A stretch of DNA of 64,000 bases from Aldrovandia affinis (taxonomy: Eukaryota > Chordata > Actinopteri > Notacanthiformes > Halosauridae): the NCBI GenBank assembly GCA_029706075.1, contig JAINUG010000306.1, positions 62,001-126,000 on the forward strand, in the 5' to 3' direction. The first letter of the stretch is position 1; every line of letters begins with the position of its first letter. Both the position numbers and the translations under genes were made by a program. Below the pieces are notes generated by a model. That model saw only the letters and a list, made by a program, of their open reading frames with translations, was not told where the DNA came from and made no database searches. This document shows, piece by piece, positions 37,301 through 47,351 of this stretch.

Positions 37301-38432
37301 AGTGGAGGCCTGGCTACCCTCCACACAGCAGGACCAGAAGCAACTGCTTGGCTTAGGGACTTCGCTAATAAAAATAACGAAATCTGGGCTGGCGGATGGC
37401 CCAGCGGTCTAGTGCACCGCGCTTTGGAGCGGTGTGCGCTGCCCGTCAGAGACGCGGATCGAAACCCCCGTTTCTACCAGACCGGCCCTGGTCGTCAGCC
37501 CGATCGGAGGCGGCATTTGGCTGTCCGCCTCCGGGGGAAGGGGGAGGGAGAGCCGGCACGAGTCCGCCGAGGAGAAGGTTAATGGAGTCCGTGGAAGTCT
37601 CGAAAGAAGGCAGGGAAATAGGTCCAGGAATACGAATCTCGTTCCCGGAGGACGGGCGGCGGACTCGTGAGGGTGGGGAATTGAAAATAAAATAGAGGGT
37701 ATAATTGGCTACTAAATTGGGAGAAAAATCAGAAATAAATTTATAAAAAAATAAAAAATAACGAAATCTTTTCAAATCTTTATTGAATTATTGAGACATT
37801 ACACAATTATTTTGCTGCACAAGGAAAAACATTGGCCTTAGAGAAAGGTTGACATATTTACATGTCCACAATCAGGATCTTTCACCCAAGGTTGACATGG
37901 TTGCTATCAGTATGCTTAAGGTTCACATGACATAAAGGACATTTTAGTTACTGTAAATACTGATGTCTGTTTAATGTATTTGTTTAGACCATTCTGTCAT
38001 TTGAACTTGTGGACCTGGAGGCTCGCAATTTTGAAGGTAATTTACATCTGAATCGACGCATTTATAACATCTATAAAACACATTCATAACATTTATAACG
38101 TTTATAAAGCATACACCCACAGTCTTGCCCTCCCTGTCAGTGGTGACGCTCACTCACTCTTCACTTCCCTATTTGGACATAGGTGCTACCTGTAGTACAT
38201 GTAACAACATTTTACCCATGAATGATGTTCCTCATCCAGAAACACTGAATCTATGTTACACAAATCTGTTAATTTACCGTTTGAAAATAAATGTTGCTCT
38301 GTTGCCTCTTTTTCTGCATGTATATGTAATGCAGTCTGTACCTATGGTTAAAAGTATTGTGTGTGTGTTTATGAGTATGTGTGTTTGTATAAGCATGTGT
38401 TTATGTTTGAGAGTGTGTGTGTGTGTATGTAT

Positions 38433-38507
<75 letters not shown>

Positions 38508-38867
38508 TGGCGTATGGCTAACACACTCACAACCACCTTTCCATGTTAAATAGACCTATGAAAAAAAACAGTGGCATGTGCCTCTACTGAAGCCTGTTTG
38601 CATTGTGTGGATGTGTTCCCTCTCAGGACAAACACCCCTGCACTGCGCTGCCATCTCCCACAGTGGCACAGTGAAGGCCCTCAGCTCAGTGCTCCCCGGG
38701 CTGGGGGATACCGGCCTACAGGCCCAGGCAGAGGACAAGCTGTCTTGTGTGCAGCTACTTCTCACCTATGGGGCCTCCCTACTCAGCCAGGTACACAGAA
38801 GCAGGATGATAATAATAACTAGAAAAAATTCCAGGGAAATTTTGAGGGTGCCTGCCCACACACAAGC

Positions 38868-38924
<57 letters not shown>

Positions 38925-41006
38925 TGTGTAGGAGAGGAGTAGAGAGATACGCGTATGTAGAGTGGAAGGTGTGGGAGTAAGATGATAACGTTTGGAAGAC
39001 GTCACTTAACATGGGAGTCTATGGAGCGGAATGTTCACAGCTAGAGTGAGTGACGTCATAATGCCCTCTACCTTCAGTAGGTTGCAAAATGTTATCAAAA
39101 ATCTTCCAAACATTATCATCTTATTCCCACACCTTCCACTGTACAGGCACAATTTATACACCAAAATGTAGGCATTTTTGTCCTCTCCCATCCAATGTTA
39201 CTTCCATTGAAATAGGACTCGTGGTTTTTTAATAAATCGCCCAAAAGGACAGAGAGTACAAAGAGAGTACTTTTTATTTTGTACTTTTTAACATTCATTT
39301 GAATGGGCCAAAAAAAGTTACGTGCGATCGCTAAGAAAAGTAATAGTGCACGATTCCCGTTCGAGGCGCACGTTTTGATGCTTTTTTCTGCGTCGCACTG
39401 CAGTGTGCCCTCTTTTGCAAAGCAGGCACCCTAATAATCATCATAATAATCAGCAGCTGCTAATGTTCTTTTGGGAAAGTCACGCATTTTAAGTTACCTC
39501 AGTGATGGATGCAGTCGTCGTCACCACCCCAACCCAACCCACCCCTCGCTTTGTTATTTTTTATTATTTCTTTATTATTTATTACATCCTGCTTGTCCTG
39601 CATTTGTTCCGTTTGAATCTGCTCACTCTATTGCCATTTGAGACTAATGACAGTGCATCCCTGTGCCCCAGGACATCAAGAGCAATAAGACCGTCCTGCA
39701 CCTGGCTGTGAAGGAAGGGAACATCCACCTGGTGCGTTACCTGCTGAGGGTGAACCTGCCGGACATGCAGGCTTTTGCCAACATGAAGGTGAGGGACGCT
39801 CTGTGCCAGGGCACAAAAAGGACAATAAATAACAAATTATCGGTATCAGCCAATTGTATTATTTGAATTATTGGTATCGATATCGGTCCCGAATTTTCAT
39901 ATCAGTGCATCCCTAATTTTCTCTATGGTAAACCTAGTCTCTGTGGTCTTTATGTCCTCCTGTAGGCACATGGTAACACTGCACTCCACATGGCGGCTGG
40001 CCTTCATGGCAGCTGCTTCCAGGAGGAGATGATTCGCCTGCTCCTGAGCCGTGGGGCAGACCCCAGTGTCCGAAACCTGGAGAACGACCAACCAGCGCAC
40101 CTTCTGCAGAGCGGGGAAAGGGGAGAGCAGGTGAGGTCTTCAATCACCACATATTCCATCCATTCAGTCACTACACATTCCATTCAATTCAAACACTGGA
40201 TATTCTATTCCATTCAATCCCTGTACATTCCATTTCATGGGGAAAAAATATGGTGTTTTGCACAACATACTGCACAGGGATAGTACCTCACAAAACCCTG
40301 ATAAAGAAGCAGGAAGCACCAGTCGTCCAGAATCAGCAATGCATTTTAAAAGTAGCAGAATCACTGCTACATTTAACAAAGCATCCCTCTACACTACACA
40401 TATTATTGCATAATATAATATTAATAATAATACAACTACAAATACAGTAACCATACAAATATTACATTTATGACAATATGTATTATGGTGTACTTTACAT
40501 TATTAGTTATTGCTTTTAAATTTGGCTAGATGGAAACAACTGAAATTCATGGTACAGGGTAAGTAATCATAAGTAATCATTCAATGCCACATGCCTGTTA
40601 CCAGCCTCTGTCTGTGCAGCCTCAGGGCCACCTGGAAAGGATTGGGCCTAAATGCACAAGGGCAACTTACAGATCAGATTCCAGTTCAGAGTGACAGTTT
40701 CAACTGATGGTGACAAACAAATCTGTAGTGTCCAAGTCTCACAGAAAAAGCTTAAAACATTTATTTAAATATGCGAAAGTGACTTATGGTCAAGTGGGTC
40801 ATCTCGCCGGGTCTCATTCACGTCCTTAAGCCAGGCTTTCAGCACCTGAGCTGTACGTCATATTTTGTGTATCAGTTCTGAAATCTCACTTTCGTTTGTC
40901 TCTCTTTCTCTCTCTCTCTCTCTTGTCCCCTCAGCTCAAGCTCATCCTGAAAAAGCGAACCGCTTCCTCTCGTCGACGTATCATGTCCTTACAGGACCAA
41001 GAGTGA
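22312..41006 (+). CDS. nfkbid: NFKBID, nuclear IkB-family ankyrin protein (IkBNS), 12 coding exons
   Basis: Atypical IkB proteins of this family enter the nucleus, bind NF-kB p50/p52 dimers through ankyrin repeats and tune a subset of NF-kB target genes (family knowledge). Coding exons read from the sequence: 22312-22327, 26977-27116, 27282-27312, 28301-28563, 29171-29394, 30244-30349, 30835-30981, 37988-38036, 38627-38790, 39672-39788, 39966-40130 and 40935-41006 (TGA). Each has AG/GT borders and phases agree throughout, giving 497 residues. Residues about 1-52 are basic; 53-225 are Ser/Gly/Pro-rich; from about 225 to 474 there are six or seven ankyrin repeats, with hallmarks such as [26 protein letters not shown] and NTALHMAA. 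The stretch [13 protein letters not shown] and the block [11 protein letters not shown] fit NFKBID better than BCL3 or NFKBIZ. All exons are open, so the gene looks functional. The short first exon (MHWPK) is the least certain part. Confidence 0.92.
22328..26976 (+). other. nfkbid intron 1 (4.6 kb), largely repeat-free
   Basis: No transposon termini or transposase frames were recognised, in contrast to the rest of the window. Contains the kB/AP-1 cluster, an A/T-only microsatellite-like block (23509-23575) and a decayed GATA-rich block (23685-23755). Relative lack of repeats may mean regulatory constraint. Confidence 0.4.
23108..23159. promoter_or_regulatory. Intron-1 kB / AP-1 / kB site cluster of nfkbid
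   Basis: Within 52 bp lie a reverse-strand kB-like site (GGGGATTCCA, read from 23108-23117), a perfect AP-1 site (TGACTCA, 23137-23143) and a forward kB site (GGGATTTCC, 23151-23159). Weaker kB-like words occur at 22911-22920 and 22986-22994. This sits about 0.8 kb inside intron 1. Members of this IkB subfamily are induced by NF-kB and act on it, so an autoregulatory enhancer is plausible but inferred from motifs only. Confidence 0.45.
26977..27116 (+). CDS. nfkbid: nfkbid exon 2 (basic [11 protein letters not shown] motif)
   Basis: The exon follows ATCCACAG and ends before GTAAGC. It encodes a conserved-looking [17 protein letters not shown] segment and then a serine run. The segment resembles the short OCA-type motif (VKELLRxKR) at the N terminus of IkB-zeta and POU2AF proteins, and the KRKR cluster could act as a nuclear localisation signal; both readings are inference. 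Confidence 0.85.
27282..27312 (+). CDS. nfkbid: nfkbid exon 3 (31-nt microexon)
   Basis: A 31-base exon between ATTGCAG and GTAAGTAC encodes [10 protein letters not shown] and keeps frame between exons 2 and 4. Because 31 is not a multiple of three, skipping it would shift the frame. Confidence 0.75.
28301..28563 (+). CDS. nfkbid: nfkbid exon 4 (Ser/Gly/Tyr-rich linker)
   Basis: The exon starts after GACCTCCAG and ends before GTAAGG. It encodes a low-complexity Ser/Gly/Pro/Tyr/Met-rich segment ending in DAMSIHAY, with no recognised fold. It corresponds to the disordered transactivation-type region N-terminal to the ankyrin repeats in this family. Confidence 0.85.
28945..29089 (-). mobile_element. 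Tc1 fragment in nfkbid intron 4
   Basis: The stretch matches the transposase DNA at 63200-63320 (shared ACAATAGGATGAAGGTGATCA) and ends with the TTTTGTCAGTTACCTGT terminus shared with copies at 57.8 and 63.4 kb. Confidence 0.65.
29171..29394 (+). CDS. nfkbid: nfkbid exon 5 (linker into ankyrin repeat 1)
   Basis: The exon follows CTTCTCAG and ends before GTGAGT. Its last third encodes [19 protein letters not shown] and then an acidic DEDGD, the usual lead-in to the first ankyrin repeat in NFKBID (human: DEEGDTLLHL). Confidence 0.88.
29460..29830. repeat. Dispersed repeat in nfkbid intron 5 rich in GTACC/GGTAC words
   Basis: Multiple TTGTACC/GGTACAA words in both orientations and a tandem TCTGAGAGTGTAATT pair (about 29794-29822). 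Looks like a MITE, but its ends were not fixed. Confidence 0.35.
30244..30349 (+). CDS. nfkbid: nfkbid exon 6 (ankyrin repeat 1)
   Basis: Encodes [19 protein letters not shown] and continues to EHKGK, matching the first ankyrin repeat and turn of NFKBID. Acceptor ATACAG, donor GTACAC; phase 2 in, phase 0 out. Confidence 0.88.
30835..30981 (+). CDS. nfkbid: nfkbid exon 7 (ankyrin repeats 2-3)
   Basis: Forty-nine codons in phase 0, between TTTACCAG and GTGAGAG. Contains [19 protein letters not shown] and [12 protein letters not shown], two clear ankyrin helices with the TxLH signature. The following intron contains the Gypsy insertion. Confidence 0.92.
31253..31849 (+). repeat. 5' LTR of the Gypsy element
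   Basis: 597 bp starting TGTCACGGTTGTTCCCC and ending CACCCTTACA. No obvious tRNA-complementary primer site (TGG...) follows immediately. Confidence 0.92.
31862..32890 (+). pseudogene. Gypsy gag region
   Basis: The open stretch at 32572-32889 has a basic run ([15 protein letters not shown]) and a zinc-knuckle remnant [12 protein letters not shown] near 32730-32765. Upstream gag is broken by stops and shifts. Confidence 0.7.
32891..34590 (+). pseudogene. Gypsy protease and reverse transcriptase region
   Basis: An aspartic protease-like block (32904-33200, ending in [10 protein letters not shown]) precedes reverse transcriptase blocks: an [13 protein letters not shown] entry, [20 protein letters not shown] near 33990, [16 protein letters not shown] near 34100 and the catalytic LDDILIFS near 34200. 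Several one-base shifts and stops interrupt it, so this copy cannot make an intact enzyme as assembled. Confidence 0.88.
34600..36410 (+). pseudogene. Gypsy RNase H, integrase and chromodomain region
   Basis: A long open frame (34780-35979, 399 codons) covers the end of RNase H ([16 protein letters not shown]), the integrase zinc finger (HPA...H, C-x2-C at about 35300) and the DDE core ([30 protein letters not shown]). A shift near 35,950 breaks the C terminus; beyond it a chromodomain-like [13 protein letters not shown] block is readable at about 36310-36350, which defines the chromovirus class. Confidence 0.9.
36444..37041 (+). repeat. 3' LTR of the Gypsy element
   Basis: 598 bp, preceded by a polypurine tract (AAGGGGGGGG, 36431-36440) and followed by the CTGAT duplication. 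Confidence 0.93.
37170..37369 (+). mobile_element. Short LINE ORF C-terminal fragment
   Basis: Encodes [16 protein letters not shown], the cysteine/histidine block (C-x-C...TMxHI) found at the C terminus of many non-LTR reverse transcriptases. Only this piece remains. Confidence 0.5.
37386..37753 (+). mobile_element. tRNA-derived SINE with 16-bp target duplication
   Basis: Flanked by AAAAATAACGAAATCT at 37370-37385 and 37754-37769. Head has Pol III A-box-like GGCCCAGCGGTC and B-box-like GGATCGAAACCC. The body includes TTGGCTGTCCGCC and GGGGAAGGGGGAGGGAGAGCC, and the tail GAGGGTATAATTGGCTACTA precedes an A-rich end. Perfect duplication suggests a recent insertion. Confidence 0.85.
37988..38036 (+). 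CDS. nfkbid: nfkbid exon 8 (short ankyrin linker)
   Basis: Forty-nine bases between TGTTTAG and GTAATTT encode [16 protein letters not shown], matching the VDLEARDFEG stretch of mammalian NFKBID. It lies only about 220 bp past the SINE that sits downstream of the Gypsy element. Confidence 0.88.
38412..38507. repeat. Compound (GT)n(GA)n microsatellite
   Basis: Imperfect GT from 38412, an uninterrupted (GT)21 at 38441-38482 and (GA)12 at 38483-38507, in nfkbid intron 8. Confidence 0.95.
38627..38790 (+). CDS. nfkbid: nfkbid exon 9 (ankyrin repeats 4-5)
   Basis: Acceptor CCTCTCAG, donor GTACAC. Encodes [14 protein letters not shown], a variable loop, and [18 protein letters not shown]. At 164 bases, skipping would break the frame. 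It is flanked by a long (GT)n tract upstream and an (AC)n tract downstream. Confidence 0.92.
38872..38922. repeat. (AC)25 microsatellite
   Basis: Uninterrupted, in nfkbid intron 9, 82 bases after exon 9. Confidence 0.97.
39672..39788 (+). CDS. nfkbid: nfkbid exon 10 (ankyrin repeat 6)
   Basis: Thirty-nine codons, phase 0, between TGCCCCAG and GTGAGG. Encodes [16 protein letters not shown] and ends ANMK, nearly identical in layout to mammalian NFKBID at this point. The best single piece of evidence for the gene call. Confidence 0.94.
39966..40130 (+). CDS. nfkbid: nfkbid exon 11 (last ankyrin repeat)
   Basis: Fifty-five codons between TCCTGTAG and GTGAGG. Encodes [15 protein letters not shown], an [17 protein letters not shown] helix, and DQPAHLL, the conserved end of the ankyrin domain. 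Confidence 0.94.
40935..41006 (+). CDS. nfkbid: nfkbid exon 12 (basic C terminus and stop)
   Basis: Acceptor TCCCCTCAG after a (TC)n tract. Twenty-three codons of a Lys/Arg-rich tail ([15 protein letters not shown] and onward), then TGA. It matches the KRSRV-type basic tail of the mammalian protein in position. Confidence 0.88.
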   Translation, partial: LKLILKKRTASSRRRIMSLQDQE

Positions 41007-43880
41007 CTCGGACTTTCCAGTCCCAGCGTATCCCTCTGCCTCTGCTCTAAGGAAAGGGGAGGGACATCCACTGTATCTTCGTATGAGGAAATGACTATAG
41101 AAGCAACCTCTAATTTATTCTAGAGCAGATATTTCAGTCCCACTGTTCTTTAAGTGGTCCCAATTCCTGTGTAATTGCAAGCTATGGCTTGTAGCTACAA
41201 TATTGGGGGTAGCTAGGTCCAGTGTAACTGAAGTGCACGTACAAATTGTTGCATTACTTAAAAATACTTAAAAATACTTACAATTGTTAAAAACTGCATT
41301 TCAATATTTTAAAATGGACCTTTGAGTGTGTTAAGTTCCTATCATGATTGTGGGGATAAAAAGAGAGTGAATTAGCTAGCTAATACTTACAATTGTCATT
41401 CAGCTTAATGTTGTGCCTCCAGTAGAAAACAACACTCGAAATACAGCCACATAGTTTGTAAAACACATTGTAAGTACAATGTAACGATGCATACATACAC
41501 AGTAGTTACAGTGTACCTACCACTGTAGTTACAGTATAATTACACAGATATTAGAACCACTTAAAATGGGACTGATATTTCACACTGCCTTATTGATAGC
41601 GCATGTAACTACGTGGGCTTTGTTTTCTCTTACTGGGGAACAGCCTATAATTTATTAGTATTCCTTTCTTGGAATCAAAGCACATTGGTTTTTAAAATAA
41701 ATCTTTTACACCTTCAGTCAGTTGGACACATCTGCAGTTCTCTAATGGATTTTGGCCAAACCCAAACCATACACACTGAATCAGTGCATTGGGTGTTCGG
41801 GCCTCTGCAGTTTATTGTAGTGGTCCATAGGGTACCCTGCATTTTCTTGGCATTCACCAAGATCTCTGCTGTAGCATTGTCAGCTCTGTCTGATATTGAT
41901 ATGTGGTTAATTTATTGACGAGGGCAGCTCAACTGCACTGTTGCTATGACCATTTTCTAGCATTCCGTTGCACTGAATGTTTCAGCGTCTGAAAAACAGG
42001 ATGTAGAATACATTCACAGACTCCATGTACTTTGCTGAATCAAGTTGATTTCGTGAATATCGCCAGACTTTGCATTTGAGGTAGCGCCACCCTGAGACTT
42101 TTTCCAGGAGGACTATATTTCCTCACCTTGACCATACAGGTCATACCCATTTGAACCTGACATTCATTCTGCAAAATTAAACATAGAAAGTCTTTGGTGT
42201 GACGTGTAAGCATGCTTCAAGCCTTGCATGCTGCAAACTGGCACATGTATGGACACATTGTGTCTGAGTGAAGACTTCTCACTTCTCATTGAAGTGCACT
42301 TGATGTGTTTGGGCATTGAAGCTAGGAGGGGCCGTCAGTACAGTTTGGTCGTTTTTTAAGGTTCCCCATATTCCAAACTAGAAAGAAATTATTGTCCACA
42401 AATGTCCCTTTCTTTTCTCTCTCTCACTGTTGCTCTATAAAAGTGTGATTTCTGTGAAATCGTTAAATAGCCACCGCCCACCAGGGATAAATTGTTAACC
42501 CTGTGTGCCCCCCTTATTTTCAATAAGCATGAATCATACTGCACCAGTGTGTTAGTGTTTACGCTATTAACATTACTTATTTATTCTAGCTTTACAGTTC
42601 GTGCTACTTACAGCAAATAAGCATAGCTTGTATTAAGACTTAATTTATTGTGCAAAATTTAAAAGAAAGTTCTCCAACAATTTACTGTGTAAAAGGAACA
42701 TATGGGCAGTGCTGAAAGGATACTCCTCTTATATTCTTAGAGTAAAATATTTTTTTCACAGAAGAGCAGTCAGGCCTTACGGGTTATTTTATTTACAGAT
42801 TAGGGAAAAACATCTGGACATAAGATTTCGTCTTGACAAAATGTTAATCTTTATTGTTTATGGCATAGTTATATCCTTTGTGAATTACCCTGTAAATGTT
42901 TGAATGAAGACAGAGTTTTTACTGTGTAAGGAAGACGAACATTATGACATAAATAAGCGTGTACATATTTCATATGTTCCAAAAAAAAAAGTTATATTTT
43001 CAGACTCATAGTTCCTCTTACAGTTTTAGTGGTGGTTTAGTGTGAAATGTATATGAAAGCAAACATCAACAGCTTTTGAGTCATTATAATAATGTATGCT
43101 ACAAATACCTTACGCGTATGTTGTTTGTACATGCAGTTGGCTATACATCTCATTTCAGAAATAGAGAAATTTGTGATTTAAAAAATATATGAAATTACTT
43201 TAGCAGGATACATTAACAAAACAAATGTTCGACATTATCCAGAAGTATATGAATACAAGTTGGGCACAAAACTATTTAAAACAATTACTGTGGGAAATCA
43301 CCGTGTGGATACAACTGTTTTTAAAATTGTGCTATTTTGTGGTATATTGATGGAAACAGTACATGTCAACATTATAGTTAGTACTTTTGGTATAATTAGT
43401 ATCTTATAGCTCTAGTAAAGGGATTAAACACTGGAAAAAGGCCTTGTTCTGATATAAATAAAAATGTATTCATTAGCATCATCAATGGGGCCTCATGTTG
43501 AATCATATAGAGGTCAGATAAAGATTGAGTTCTGTCAACATTTACATTTAAATCCTTTGATATTCTGAATGTAGACTCTTGTGTTATGTCCCCTTTGGAG
43601 AACAAATGACCAAAATCACTTAACTGTATAGTTAAGTCAGGGGATGTAACATAACCTTTTTTTAACTGAATTCATGGTGTAACTGCATTGCTTTGTCTTG
43701 ATCACTGCCATTAAAATCTGTTCTTAAAGTTCTTAAAGTGATTTGTATCTACTTCACCTCCTCTGGACTTTTTGTCCTCTCTCCATCTCAAATATTGTCT
43801 CATTCATGGTAAAACAAAAGATCATTACGTGGCATAACTGATATAATTTCCAACTCCCACAAGCAGATCAAAGGTCATTA
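41007..43880 (+). other. nfkbid 3' UTR and downstream non-coding stretch
   Basis: After the TGA there is AT-rich sequence with no ankyrin or other exon. A candidate polyadenylation signal AATAAA lies at 41696-41701 and another at 43457-43462; which one is used cannot be told. No clear transposon termini were seen before the element starting at 43881. Confidence 0.4.
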
Positions 43881-46765
43881 CAGTTTTTTACGATCGCTAT
43901 AAAGCATTTTTCAACACTTTTAACACTTATCCTAAACTCTTAACGCACCAACACACCTACCACACACAATTGGTAAAACGGTTAATTTCATGTTCAAAAT
44001 CATACATTGTAAACTAAACACCAACACTAATTTTCAAAATACAAGAATACACTAACACAATACACTAAGTCTACCAAAACACTGCAAATATGTCTCAAAA
44101 TCAAATAATTCTTCCAAACAATAACACATGTTCTCTTCCAACAGGAACATTTAGTCAATCATAGCACAATGTCATAAAAAACACTAACAGCAGATGGAAT
44201 TACAGAAACTGCATTACTTTACATGTGTCAGTTCTACCCGTATACAATAGACAATATATTGTATTGAACATAAATTGTCTTTTGCACTGCAGTTTATTTT
44301 GAGGCCTCTCTACATTTTTCTTTTGTTGGGTTTAGTGAATGCATGCATTTTGTTTCTTTTTTTTGCAAACATTCAATACCAAAAGTGAATGACCCATCTC
44401 AGAGTAGCTTTATAGAATGTACAGTTTATGAAAAAAGAAGACAGTAAGTGACAGAATTGCTGCATTAAAGGCTTTATTTGCAACGGGAAATTACTGCAAG
44501 AGAACAAAAATATGCAATATAGCTGCTGGTCACCATTGTGTGAAAATACAAAATATACAAACAGAAAAAGGCACAGAAGAAATAAAAAAATAATAATAAT
44601 ACCTCTCTTCTAATCTGCCCGGTCTTCTGCATTTGGCCACATGTTCTCATCCACATCACACCTTATATCTTCTCTGGCAAGGCACCTTGGGAAGAATCTT
44701 TTGGCATGCCTTATCCACCCCTGGCAGTGTTCAGCTGTGATGTCTTGGCATGCAGCATCCATTGCATCCAGGAGGGACATTTGGTCATGTGGACGATGAT
44801 CGAAAACCTTCCATCTCCAGGCTGAAAAAAACTCCTCAATGGGGTTGAGGAAAGGGAGTAAGGGGCAAGGAAAAGGGACATCATTCTTGGATGGGTGTCA
44901 AACCAGGCTGTGACTGCACGGGAATGGTGGAATGCCACATTGTCCCATGTGATCACATATATTGGCAAGTGGTCCCCCACCTGTCCACTTTGATGCGCTC
45001 ACTGTTCCTTTCAAAAGGAACTTTATGCAGTTGTTTCATTCGGACCCTGTGTTTAGCCAGAGTCTGAGAAATGGATGCTATGCTGATTCCTTCAATATTC
45101 CCAAAGACAAGGTTGTCCTCTAAAACTCTGGCCTGAATTTCCTTCAGTTTTATCTCATTGTCAGCAATCACCATGTTGACAATGGCAAGCTCCTGTTGTT
45201 TATTTAGGAGCTGTCCTCTGCCCCCTGAGGGAGGTAGACATTGAATCCTTAGAGGAACAAAGGATTACAGTTACATATTAGGGACTGGAGGCATACAATT
45301 ACTGTAATACATGGTAAAATTATTTACACTGTGCAGTAGGAGAAGCCCTTATACAATATCCTACCTGTTGGTTTCTCGAAAAATCCGGAAAAACGGATGA
45401 CACTGTGTCCCGGCTGAGATTTGGCTGTACTCGTTCACCAGCCTCTCTGAATGATAGTCCATGGTTAATGACATGGTCTATGATGGTAGCTCTTATCTCA
45501 TCTGTTACCCTAGCTCTGGCCCTTCTTTGGCGCCACCACGCATTCTAACTCCTGTCCCTCTACCTTGTCCTCGTGCAGCCATTCCTCTCCCTTGTCCTTG
45601 TCCAACTCCTCTCCCTCGTCCTTGTCCAACTCCTCTCCCTTATCCTGGTCCAACTCCTCTCCATTTTACATTTTATTTTTACATTTTAAGCATTTAGCAG
45701 ACGCTCTTATCCAGAGCGACTTACAAGATGTGCATTAATACAAGGTGAGAACAATCAAAGTTAGCGTACAAGATCAGTGCAGTAAAACGGCAAAAGACAT
45801 CATTGCAGGTGTCTGCGTATCATACCTGTAACATTGGGAAAGAAAAGGTTAGTGGGTTTTTTTTTTTTTTTTTTTTTGAACAAGTAAACAGTGGTGACGA
45901 CAGATTGACTAGATGGACAGTGTTCAGTGGTAGTGGAGTCTGAAGAGGTGGGTTTTGAGTCTCTTGCGGAAGATTGGAAGTGATTCCGCAGTCCTGACCG
46001 ATTGCGGGAGGTCGTTCCACCAACGAGGACCAGGACAGAGAAGAGGCGAGACCGCGGAGAGCGGCTGCCAGGCGCCCGGAGGGATGGGGCAGTCAGTCTG
46101 CCAGCGGAGGCGGAGCGGAGGGGTCTGGACGGGGTGTAGGGCGTGATGAGTGACTGGAGGTACGGGGGAGCAGTACCTCTCCCTTGTCCTGGTACTCGTC
46201 TTCCTCTCCCTCGTCCAGCCATTCTTCTTTCTCTCTTTCTGTTGCTCTATATTGTTCTTTGTCCACACAAGATCAGCCCAAAGAGGTCCCCTTTTTATAC
46301 TATATGGTCATGCGATTGAAAGAGCCTCAACACTTGAGTATGTTTCCTAGACGGGAATCAGCTGTGATTGATCTATTTGCATATCTTCAATCAGCTGTTT
46401 CTCAATAGCAATGAAAAAAAATACAGGACATATATTTGTGTTTCAATCTACAATGTGAAATGCTGTTCACTTCAACTTTAGTCTATAAGTTAGGTTTAGA
46501 ACATGAGGTTATCTGTTCTGACATACAGTGTGAAAGCATTTGTAAATTTGGCAGTAAAATCCATTGTTTTGGTCTTGGTTGAGCTTGTGTGTAAAAGAAG
46601 TTCAAGCATTTTTAAAATGTGTTAACTGTATGCATTTTGTGTCAAAGGAACAAGAAATGTGTTAATTGTATAGCCCACACAGACTGATGTTGTGCTAACT
46701 GTGTTAAGAGTTTTGGAAATGTGACTACAGAACTGAAAAAGGTTGATAGCAATTGTAAAAAACTG
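43881..46765 (-). mobile_element. Tc1/IS630-type DNA transposon with degraded DDE transposase
   Basis: TA duplications (43879-43880 and 46766-46767) flank ends CAGTTTTTTACGATCGCTAT and CAGTTTTTTACAATTGCTAT (inward from the right). Minus-strand transposase pieces: an RG-rich N terminus (from 46222), a helix-turn-helix REAGERVQPNLSRDTV block (about 45440-45400), 45174-44953, and 44980-44711 with YVITWDNVAFHHS and FLNPIEEFFSAW-type catalytic blocks (one frameshift between). C terminus is near 44640. An L2 fragment interrupts the N terminus. Inactive. Confidence 0.82.
45663..46175 (-). mobile_element. L2 LINE 3' fragment nested in the transposon
   Basis: Minus-strand 3' end with CAGACGCTCTTATCCAGAGC at 45698-45717, and the terminal RT peptide (TPSRPLRSASAGRLTAP, PRWWNDLP). 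Flanked by CCTCTCC at 45656-45662 and 46176-46182, which may be the target duplication, although the surrounding RG-coding repeat makes a chance match possible. Confidence 0.75.
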
Positions 46766-46864
46766 TAAGAAAATGTAGTGCCAGTCTTGCATACTTCCTA
46801 ACCCATTTTGCTTAAAGTATGGTTTATCAAAAGCCTGTTCAATTTCTGTCAATACCTGTAAATA

Positions 46865-47031
46865 CAGGTAACTGCCAAAATAAACGCTTTGGTAACCCAG
46901 GCAGGACACTCAAATTTTCCTGGCCTGGGCCTGTTGGAACGCTGGAAGGGAGAGGGCCAGGCCCATCCGATGGACACTCACGATACTGCACCCATTTAAA
47001 AGATCCCTCATTTACTTATTTACAGGTGACT
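46865..47031. mobile_element. Tc1-related non-autonomous fragment
   Basis: Starts with the CAGGTAACTGCCAAAATAAA terminus shared with the Tc1 copies at 57.8 and 63.0 kb and ends near a TTTACTTATTTACAG word. No coding capacity. Confidence 0.5.
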
Positions 47032-47052
47032 ACAGGCCTTGAAGGTCTAAGG

Positions 47053-47343
47053 CAGGGGTCGGCAACCTTTAACACTCAAAGAGCCATTTGGACCCGGTTT
47101 CCACGGAAAAGAAAACACTGGGAGCCGCCAGTGGTGTAGCATGGGTTGCCAGCACCCGGTGCGAGCCACGTAAACGGCGCCCCATTTTCTGTCGACGGGG
47201 GGGGGGGGGTGCTAGGCGACAAAATTCTTTGAGGAAATTTAGAACTCATAAAATACACTTCAATTGGATACTTATAATTTATTTTCCCAAGCCACGCGGA
47301 GCCGCAGTATAAGGATGAAAGAGCCGCAGGTTGCCGACCCCTG
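47053..47343. mobile_element. Complete hAT MITE, 291 bp, 8-bp target duplication
   Basis: Flanked by GTCTAAGG (47045-47052 and 47344-47351). Terminal inverted repeats CAGGGGTCGGCAACCT and CAGGGGTCGGCAACCT read inward from the right. Contains a G13 run near 47198. A truncated sibling lies at 18355. Confidence 0.92.
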
Positions 47344-47351
47344 GTCTAAGG

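Noticed and set aside
37396-37775. Open frames on both strands, about 100 codons
   Set aside because: They lie inside the tRNA-derived SINE with a 16-bp duplication and have no domain.
38412-38922. CRISPR-like or satellite array
   Set aside because: Simple dinucleotide repeats without spacers.
38361-39012. Long Cys-Val or Thr-His repeat open frames over the dinucleotide tracts
   Set aside because: They are translations of (GT)n and (AC)n microsatellites in introns 8 and 9 of nfkbid.
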